From the NCBI GenBank assembly GCA_015488485.1, contig WFNR01000051.1:1-56883 (forward strand): DNA of 56,883 bases, written 5' to 3'. The DNA is from Cyclobacteriaceae bacterium (GTDB taxonomy: Bacteria > Bacteroidota > Bacteroidia > Cytophagales > Cyclobacteriaceae). Below the pieces are notes generated by a model. It was not told the origin of the DNA, searched no databases, and was given only the letters and a program-made list of their open reading frames with translations. Below are positions 51,003-56,883 of this stretch, in pieces (position 1 is the first letter of the stretch; each line of letters begins with the position of its first letter). A program made the translations under genes and the position numbers.

Positions 51003-53081
51003 TTATTTTCCGGCATCTGCATTACCACCTTTTTCAGCAAAGAACTTGTCGAATTTTTGCCGCAATTTATCGTCCGGTTCATGTGGTGGCGTAAGCGGTT
51101 GCTGGCCGGGGAAAGTCTCCATATGCAAGGTTTGGGTGGGGAAGGCAAAACGCACCCCCAGGGTATCGGCCAGGCGGATTATGTTCATGATCATTTCATG
51201 GCGGTATTGCAACTCTTCGGCATATTTCGGGGTAGCGAAGAAGATATAAAACAGGATATTTAATGAGTGGTCGCCCATTTCATTCAAATAAATATGATGA
51301 AAATCTTTGCGGGTATGCGGGTGCTCTACCACCAGTTTGCGTAAGCCCTCGATAAATAATTCCAGCACATCTGGCGGGGTATCATAGGTAACGGCAATGT
51401 GGGTTTTGAACCTGCGATATACCCGCAGCCCGTAATTATTGACAGCCTGGTCCGACAGCTTGCCGTTGGGTACCGATATCACCGAGTTGGCAAAGGTACG
51501 AATACGTGTTGACCGCATGCCTACCTCCTCTACAGTGCCGTCAATGCCATCGGTAGTGGTAATCCAATGGCCGCTCTGAAAAGGTTTGTCAATCAAAATA
51601 ACCAGCGAGCCAAAGAAATTTTTGATAGTATCCTGGGCAGCCAGAGCCAGCGCCAAGCCACCGACCGACAGCCCGCCCAGCAGGAGTTTTACATCAATAT
51701 TCAGATTTTTAAGCACATATACCGCCCCGATAATAACCACAAAACCTTTTAATATTTTTCTTACCAACGGTATAAGTTGATCGCTGTATGAGGTACGTGC
51801 TTTTTGCGACAAGTACTCCAGGTACAGGCTTACCAGATCCATAGAGCGGTAAACCACTATCGTAGCAAACACCGGGATGAGTATTTCGATTGCCACCGAA
51901 AACAAGGCGGTAACCTTGATGGGCAATTGCAGTAACGGCATCAGCACTTCGGCCAGGAAAAAGGCCAGCAGCAGCGCAATAGGCCGGACGATGGGCCCCA
52001 CATAATTATCGGCCAACCTATGTTTGCCCAGTTTGCGCAGGAGGCGAATCAACAAATACGGCATGATCCAGTTGAGAAACCGGAACGTCAGATAGGCCAG
52101 TATGATCAGCACCAAAATACCCAGATACTGCCAGGGTTGCAAACCGAGGATACGCTTGCCCTCATCCACCGGCAAATATTTAATCAGCCAGTCTATGCCC
52201 AGCGGAAAGGCCTGTCGGTAGAGTTCGGGTATTCTCTCGGCTGTAGTCTTGGACAAATACCAGTTGGAGCCCTGCTTTTCCAGATAGATATCAGCAAAAC
52301 GATAGGTTATCTCATAAATATGTGGATTATTGGCCTTGGTAGTATCACGATAGTCCGGGTCGTCCGGCACATTATCCAGGTCAATTATTACCCCCTTGCC
52401 CTCCAGAAAGCGGTTGAGTTTTTCAAGAATATCAAGACGGTCATCCAGGTGGGGCACATCGGAACTGGAAATTATACGCGAGGCCAGCAGTGGATTTTTT
52501 TCTTTATTTTCAAGATAAAATTTTAGCGTAGCATAGGGCGAAGAAAGATCTACCGGCACATGCGCAATACGCTCAAGTTGTTCGGAGCGCGCCCGGTTAC
52601 GCGCTTCGATGGTTTGTTCTTTTTCTGTGGCTGCTGTTTCTGTTGTGTCGGCCTGCGGCTGCTTGACCAACGCGGGTATTTTTTCGACAGTTTCACGGGC
52701 AAAAAGCCATGAGGTGCCATATTTTTTTAAATAAATATTTGGGTAAAGCACAAATTCATTCGCCTGCCGGGCAGAGTCGTAATAATCGGGATCGTCAGGC
52801 AGGGAATCGTAGACGAAAGCAACACCTACGCTATCAAGATATTGGCGTAGTTGCATAACCAAAGAAATGCGCTCCTTCCTGCTGAGCACATGCATCATGC
52901 TAATTAATTTGGCAGCCTCACGCTTTGGTTTGGGAGAATGTGTTAACTCATAAAAACTCCTAACCGCAGAGCGAGGAGATGACAAATCGGCATTCTGGGC
53001 AGAGGCCAATATGGGGAGTAACAATAAAATGGCTCCCAAAACCGGTTTTTGTAATATTTGCCTGGCTTTATTGGTAATCAT
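51003..53081 (-). CDS. Large MscS-type mechanosensitive channel with duplicated N-terminal domain
   Basis: The 692-residue protein starts with a signal peptide (MITNKARQILQKPVLGAILL). Residues 32-138 and 178-287 are two copies of one domain: both have DLSSP, PDDPDY, IYL.K.GS/TSW and T.E.IP.L in the same order. Then come about five membrane segments, the MscS pore helix (LLLGGLSVGGLALALAAQDT), VEEVGMRSTRIRT and the C-terminal vestibule. It should relieve osmotic pressure; the N-terminal part would be periplasmic. I use ATG 53081, which shares one base with the upstream stop (TGATG); an ATG at 53138 gives no signal peptide. Confidence 0.85.
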   Translation of the reverse strand: MITNKARQILQKPVLGAILLLLPILASAQNADLSSPRSAVRSFYELTHSPKPKREAAKLISMMHVLSRKERISLVMQLRQYLDSVGVAFVYDSLPDDPDYYDSARQANEFVLYPNIYLKKYGTSWLFARETVEKIPALVKQPQADTTETAATEKEQTIEARNRARSEQLERIAHVPVDLSSPYATLKFYLENKEKNPLLASRIISSSDVPHLDDRLDILEKLNRFLEGKGVIIDLDNVPDDPDYRDTTKANNPHIYEITYRFADIYLEKQGSNWYLSKTTAERIPELYRQAFPLGIDWLIKYLPVDEGKRILGLQPWQYLGILVLIILAYLTFRFLNWIMPYLLIRLLRKLGKHRLADNYVGPIVRPIALLLAFFLAEVLMPLLQLPIKVTALFSVAIEILIPVFATIVVYRSMDLVSLYLEYLSQKARTSYSDQLIPLVRKILKGFVVIIGAVYVLKNLNIDVKLLLGGLSVGGLALALAAQDTIKNFFGSLVILIDKPFQSGHWITTTDGIDGTVEEVGMRSTRIRTFANSVISVPNGKLSDQAVNNYGLRVYRRFKTHIAVTYDTPPDVLELFIEGLRKLVVEHPHTRKDFHHIYLNEMGDHSLNILFYIFFATPKYAEELQYRHEMIMNIIRLADTLGVRFAFPTQTLHMETFPGQQPLTPPHEPDDKLRQKFDKFFAEKGGNADAGK

Positions 53082-55750
53082 CAGAAAGCAAAATTCAATT
53101 GGCTTATGGTTTGCCCATGGGCCGTGTAAATATAGCATTTTGCCTGCGATTTCCGATAAATCACGGCTACCTTATAATCGCTGTACAATTCCGTAGCGTT
53201 GATCAGATCACCACTGTTATTATATAAATAGAGATGCCCTGTATGGGTGTCGCGGACGATATACAAATGTTTGTCGAGGCCGAAGGCATAGAACTGCACT
53301 TCTTTTGGGTTGGCGTCCTCATAGTCCTTTTCAAATAATACATTGCCATCGGTATCGAGCAAGGCCAGCCGGTTGATATCCTGGCGGGCTATAACGAAGT
53401 CGTTGCCAGCAGCCTGGGGTACCAGGGTAAAACGGGCCGTGTTGGCCGGCTGGTACAATTGCTTGCTGGCATATAACTTACCGTTCAGGTCGAAAGAAAC
53501 GAGCAATCCATCCTGCGACAAGGCAAAAAACCGCGATTCGGCAAAAGTACTGCCCGGCACAAAGTGCAGCGGATTGACCAGATTGAATAACAACTCCAAC
53601 GGGAATCCCGGTTGTAGCTCGCCCCTGCGGTTACGCAGATCGATGGTACCATTTTGCAAACCGATTACAATACGGTCTTTACCTCTTACCCGAACGTGCC
53701 TGATCTGGTCGCTCAGGGCGCTCTGCATAGCCAGCGGGTCCCAGCCGGGTAGCAGATTCATCTGCTGGTCATAAAGGCGCAGGTTGCCGGCCGCATCGGT
53801 GAGCAAAAACCGGTAATGGCGATCATGGTCGTAGTCGAACAGGTACAGCCCCTGAATAGCAAAATCATGCACCTGCACAGGATAGCCCTCTACATCATCA
53901 CCATTACGATCGATCAGGTAAACGGCCGAATCAGTGGTAAAGAGGTACTGAAGCTTGCGGTTTCGATAATAGTCTATTTGATAGATTTGCGACCGGATAG
54001 CAGCCGGCAACGGGCGTTGCCAGAGCACTTCGCCTTGCTTATCGAGTAGCAACAGGTTGTGCAGCGAGTCCTGTACCAGCAGCTCAAAGCTTTGGTCGCG
54101 GTGGTTGCGTACCACCCTGGGCTGGATGATCGGCCGGCTGGCCAGTTGGGTTACATACACCTCATTAAACTGCTGACGGCCGGTCTCGATCCTGCGCGGC
54201 TCATAGATCAGGTTGCAGGCCGAATAGAAGCGATTATCGAGATTGGTAAACTGGAATACAGCCAGGCCAAATTGCTTGATGGGCGTTTTGTTTTGCTGCC
54301 ACCACTGCCGGTGTTTGGGGTTAAAGGCAACCACCCCCAGGTTCCAGGCCTGCGGGTTGCGGAAGATCAAGGCAAAGGTAGTTTCACCCAGGGTCTCGGT
54401 AATTAGTTCGCGGGTAATAGTTTGCCGGCCCCATACTTCATCATTCTGTAGCGCCCGCAACCAGTTTTGCAGCGCCACAGCCGAAGAGGCCAGCACCAGA
54501 TAATCGTCATGGATAGTAAAATAGGTATCGGCAAAGCCCCGGAAAGGCTCACCCAGTAAGGTGGCCGGCAGGTCGGCCTGCTCTATCAGACCTATATCAT
54601 GGCCGGCAAATGACTCATAGTAAACCGTGTCGCCATTTTCTTTTGCCAACTCTTCGGCTTTTTTATTAAAGAAATTTAATACTCCGGGAGCATCGGTAAT
54701 TTTGGATAGCAACAGATACTGCGGTTGTCGACCGGCCAGTTCGGCATAGGTGATATCCCCGTCAAGAAAGTGAGCCAACAGGCCGGCCTCGGCAGACACC
54801 TCACTACCATTATTGAAATACCGCAACCAGCGTTGCTGCCAGCCAGGCACATCGGACACCCGGATGCTCATCACCCGGGCTGCATCATTTGGCACTAGCA
54901 AGAGGCCCTGCGGTTCGCCTGCCTCCTGATCCCGGAAAACGGACGTAAAATCATCGTTGCCGGCAAACAGAAACCCACTCAACAGGAGGCCCGAATCGCT
55001 GAAGGCAACATCATAAAAAGCCGACCCGGAAATCACCTGGCCGGAGGTCTTGCCGGGTGGCAAAAAGGTGTGCCAGAAAGCGCTTAGCTGGCGACCGTTG
55101 ATATACAGATCACCCCCGTCATCCTGCAAATGAGACACATGAGTCAGTTCCGAATGGTTGGCAAAAAAGTTGTCTTTGAATGCGGCATTGATGTTGCGCA
55201 CTACGTCCTCTACCAGGTAGCCATACTTGCCGAAGATTAAATAATCCTTATAAGAAATTGCCGATATTTCAAGCTCACCGGAGCGTAGTTCATAAATTGC
55301 AAAGCCATTGTACTGGCGGGTGGTCTGCCTGGCCGGCTTACCGGTATGATATTGCAAGAGTTCTTTTAATATATCTTTGGCGCGCAGCCCTCCCGGCATA
55401 TAATACAACAGACCAGCCGACTGGCTACCGGTAACATGCAAGGAGAGCAATATAGGTTTCTGTTGTATCTCTTTAGCCAACCAGGTATGTGCCTGCATCA
55501 GGCTGTCGAAATGCCGGGACAGTTGGTCGGCAGTAGCAATTTCTGAGATGCGTAGCAAATCCTGCCAGTACGGCTTATCGGCCAAAGTAGCCCAGCGCTC
55601 GGGCAGTTGATCGGTCTGATAAACGACCACGCTGGTGGGCGGCACCAATTGCAGGGGCTCAAACGGCTGCGGGCGGGTAAGGTAGCGATAGCTGAAATAG
55701 GCCGCTATCAGCAACAAAACACCTACAAACAACCATTCCGGTTTCTTCAC
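53081..55750 (-). CDS. Membrane-anchored protein with propeller-like C-terminal half, unknown function
   Basis: I do not recognise the family. From GTG 55750 the 889-residue product begins (M/V)KKPEWLFVGVLLLIAAYFSY, a membrane anchor, so most of it is periplasmic. Residues of roughly 540-889 carry repeated units such as LLLLDKQGEVLWQRPL, YLIDRNGDDVEGYPV, LRLYDQQMNLLPGWDP, DLRNRRGELQPGFPL and LLDTDGNVLFEKDY, the spacing of PQQ/WD-like propeller blades. The first half shows no named domain. A TTG start at 55783 is possible but that TTG is part of a -7 box (TATTTTTG). It overlaps the channel gene by one base, so both are made together. Confidence 0.7.
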   Translation of the reverse strand: MKKPEWLFVGVLLLIAAYFSYRYLTRPQPFEPLQLVPPTSVVVYQTDQLPERWATLADKPYWQDLLRISEIATADQLSRHFDSLMQAHTWLAKEIQQKPILLSLHVTGSQSAGLLYYMPGGLRAKDILKELLQYHTGKPARQTTRQYNGFAIYELRSGELEISAISYKDYLIFGKYGYLVEDVVRNINAAFKDNFFANHSELTHVSHLQDDGGDLYINGRQLSAFWHTFLPPGKTSGQVISGSAFYDVAFSDSGLLLSGFLFAGNDDFTSVFRDQEAGEPQGLLLVPNDAARVMSIRVSDVPGWQQRWLRYFNNGSEVSAEAGLLAHFLDGDITYAELAGRQPQYLLLSKITDAPGVLNFFNKKAEELAKENGDTVYYESFAGHDIGLIEQADLPATLLGEPFRGFADTYFTIHDDYLVLASSAVALQNWLRALQNDEVWGRQTITRELITETLGETTFALIFRNPQAWNLGVVAFNPKHRQWWQQNKTPIKQFGLAVFQFTNLDNRFYSACNLIYEPRRIETGRQQFNEVYVTQLASRPIIQPRVVRNHRDQSFELLVQDSLHNLLLLDKQGEVLWQRPLPAAIRSQIYQIDYYRNRKLQYLFTTDSAVYLIDRNGDDVEGYPVQVHDFAIQGLYLFDYDHDRHYRFLLTDAAGNLRLYDQQMNLLPGWDPLAMQSALSDQIRHVRVRGKDRIVIGLQNGTIDLRNRRGELQPGFPLELLFNLVNPLHFVPGSTFAESRFFALSQDGLLVSFDLNGKLYASKQLYQPANTARFTLVPQAAGNDFVIARQDINRLALLDTDGNVLFEKDYEDANPKEVQFYAFGLDKHLYIVRDTHTGHLYLYNNSGDLINATELYSDYKVAVIYRKSQAKCYIYTAHGQTISQLNFAF

Positions 55751-55780
55751 GCTGAAAATATTTATTTGGTCTAGCCCCGG

Positions 55781-55788
55781 CAAAAATA
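55781..55788 (-). promoter_or_regulatory. Possible -7 box for the propeller-channel unit
   Basis: TATTTTTG on the minus strand matches TAnnTTTG, about 31 bases before the GTG at 55750 and 63 bases after the preceding terminator. No good -33 box lies 19 bases upstream, so the call is weak. Confidence 0.4.
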
Positions 55789-55850
55789 CGGGAAACCGGT
55801 AAACAATTTCTTCCTGAAAGGCAGGAAGTGGATCGATAGCTCAGACCAGC

Positions 55851-55881
55851 AAAAAAATGGCCGGAATATTCCGGCCATTGC
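55851..55881 (-). terminator. Rho-independent terminator after the 55907-56883 gene
   Basis: AATGGCCGGAATATTCCGGCCATT is a perfect 24-base palindrome (at least 10-bp stem) followed on the minus strand by seven T. It lies 26 bases past the stop of the upstream gene. Confidence 0.9.
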
Positions 55882-55906
55882 TGTACTTCATCCTATTCCA
55901 GAGCCA

Positions 55907-56883
55907 CTAATATACATCGGCAGACTTATCGCCTGTACCATAGTTGATATCCACCACATAAGTATCTCCGCTTTTCAGCATAATTGAATAAGTACTGGCG
56001 CTAGTAGAAAAATAAATTCTATTATCGGCACCAACCAACTGACCATTGTGAGCATTCAGGTCAACCAGGTAGCCTGAGCCACCATCGAGGATTGAGTATA
56101 ACCCACCCCATTGATACTCACCGCTTGGTAATACCCCCCCCCCGATCGGCACGATAACAGCACCACTGCCGGGCGCGCCTATCGCTGAAGGCTCCACGGT
56201 GATATTAAACTTGGAGGTATAACCGGCACCATTGCTGGCAGTGAAATTCACCGCCCAGCCGATATTACTCAAACCGGTTATCTGGCCCTCCGGGCTGATG
56301 TTATAAGGCCTGATAAATCTGGCAGCAGCTGTGGGTTGTATTTCCTCAACCAGCACAGTGGGCTGGGTAGATGTAGTAAATGAAGTCCTGAGAGAAAACT
56401 CCTGACTAGAAAGAATAATATTTCCATTGGAATCTACTTTCAAAAAAGACAAAACAGGTAGCATAAAAGAAGTACTTAAATCATATACAATATTCGTAAA
56501 GCTATATGGAGCAGTTGTGACAGATACCTTTCTGTATTCCAATTTGATGTCATCCGGCAATATGGTATAAGGCACCGTTACACCCGAGTTATCTACATCG
56601 AAACTCCAGATAGTGCCAAACTCGAGGATATCCATGGCAGCCTGGGTAGTAGCCCCACCACCGCTAAAGGCAAAGGTAGGCTTAATATAATCGTTACCAC
56701 CATCCACTACATCAATCTGAAATATCCTGCCTATAGCCGATGTTACGTCAATCACAGCATCCGTAGTGCCTAAGGTATTTACCAATCGAAGATTAGAAAT
56801 ATTATCATAAATCTTCATCAGGTTATCCGGATCAAAGCCAAAGTCACCATTGTTAATTGCAGCATTTAAGGCATTATTAACCG
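55907..56883 (-). CDS. C-terminal part of a repeat-bearing, probably exported protein (5' end outside the window)
   Basis: The frame stays open to the window edge, so the start is not here; an internal Met at 56818 should not be taken as the start. The visible 324 residues are Gly-, Ser-, Thr- and Asn-rich with no membrane segment. Three stretches repeat a GG.GY-type motif: VVDGGNDYIKPTFAFSGGG, TASNGAGYTSKFNITVEP and ILDGGSGYLVDL. Low Cys and beta-rich composition suggest a surface or secreted protein (inference). The family is unknown. A run of ten G lies in the coding strand near the end. Confidence 0.7.
   Translation of the reverse strand, partial: VNNALNAAINNGDFGFDPDNLMKIYDNISNLRLVNTLGTTDAVIDVTSAIGRIFQIDVVDGGNDYIKPTFAFSGGGATTQAAMDILEFGTIWSFDVDNSGVTVPYTILPDDIKLEYRKVSVTTAPYSFTNIVYDLSTSFMLPVLSFLKVDSNGNIILSSQEFSLRTSFTTSTQPTVLVEEIQPTAAARFIRPYNISPEGQITGLSNIGWAVNFTASNGAGYTSKFNITVEPSAIGAPGSGAVIVPIGGGVLPSGEYQWGGLYSILDGGSGYLVDLNAHNGQLVGADNRIYFSTSASTYSIMLKSGDTYVVDINYGTGDKSADVY
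56134..56143 (-). repeat. G10 homopolymer inside a coding frame
   Basis: The plus strand has ten consecutive C; in the gene this reads ATC-GGG-GGG-GGG-GTA, coding Ile-Gly-Gly-Gly-Val about 75 codons before the stop. It is by far the longest mononucleotide G/C run in a window of medium GC content, and gain or loss of one base would change the C-terminus. Confidence 0.95.

Noticed and set aside
53082-53138. Upstream ATG for the channel gene
   Set aside because: It would add 19 residues inside the upstream gene and bury the signal peptide.
55751-55783. TTG start of the propeller protein
   Set aside because: The TTG is the end of a -7 box (TATTTTTG); the GTG at 55750 gives a typical KKPEW anchor start. 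Not proven.

Overview
The window is a gene-dense stretch of a Bacteroidota chromosome of medium GC content. Several independent signs agree. The promoters match the Bacteroidota form TTTG-N18-20-TAnnTTTG and the genes lack obvious Shine-Dalgarno sites. A DUF3467 gene follows rpoC. L36, S14 and S4 have lost their zinc ligands, and L17 carries a long acidic tail. Order and genus cannot be fixed from the sequence alone. Almost every gene is on the minus strand, so transcription runs from high to low coordinates. There is no insertion sequence, prophage, CRISPR array or rRNA, and no gene-free stretch longer than about 200 bases.

Layout, low to high coordinates. (1) 1-5407: branched-chain amino acid operon, transcribed leuA-leuC-leuD-leuB-ilvE-ilvD, with ilvD cut by the window edge. 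LeuA is a short form without the leucine-sensing domain. (2) 5573-11251: an unrecognised helical protein on the plus strand; then deoC, a two-domain ALDH16-type aldehyde dehydrogenase and acylphosphatase in one tight unit; then a small secreted protein. (3) 11318-16693: an acyl-CoA carboxylase beta subunit, an SDR lacking the catalytic lysine and an M42 peptidase in one unit; a divergent Ldh-family dehydrogenase; a small outer-membrane protein and an FtsB/DivIC-like protein. (4) 16804-19186: carA and eno. (5) 19271-37213: ribosomal protein genes equivalent to the str, S10, spc and alpha operons. (6) 37411-48990: secE-nusG-rplKAJL-rpoBC-DUF3467. (7) 49014-50844: tRNA-Tyr, -Gly, -Thr, tuf and tRNA-Trp, in an order similar to the E. 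coli tufB locus. (8) 51003-55750: a mechanosensitive channel with a duplicated N-terminal domain, overlapping by one base a membrane-anchored propeller-like protein. (9) 55907-56883: the 3' part of a repeat-bearing protein containing a run of ten G.

The translation and transcription genes form five units that can be read from the sequence: Tyr-Gly-Thr-tuf; Trp-secE-nusG-rplKAJL-(hairpin)-rpoBC-DUF3467; rpsL-rpsG-fusA-rpsJ; rplC to rpsN; rpsH to rplQ. Each starts at a promoter with the same extended core, TAYCTTTGCASYCCC or a one-base variant, and four of the five end at a visible hairpin. rpsJ therefore belongs to the str-like unit, not to the S10-like one. The shared GC-rich segment between the -7 box and the start of the RNA looks like a common control element, and in at least three leaders it can pair with a downstream GGG.

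I found no obviously new defence or mobile system. The best candidates for something undescribed are the channel plus propeller pair at 51003-55750, the shared promoter and leader module, a tuf terminator that contains the -33 element of the next promoter, and the G10 run at 56134-56143.
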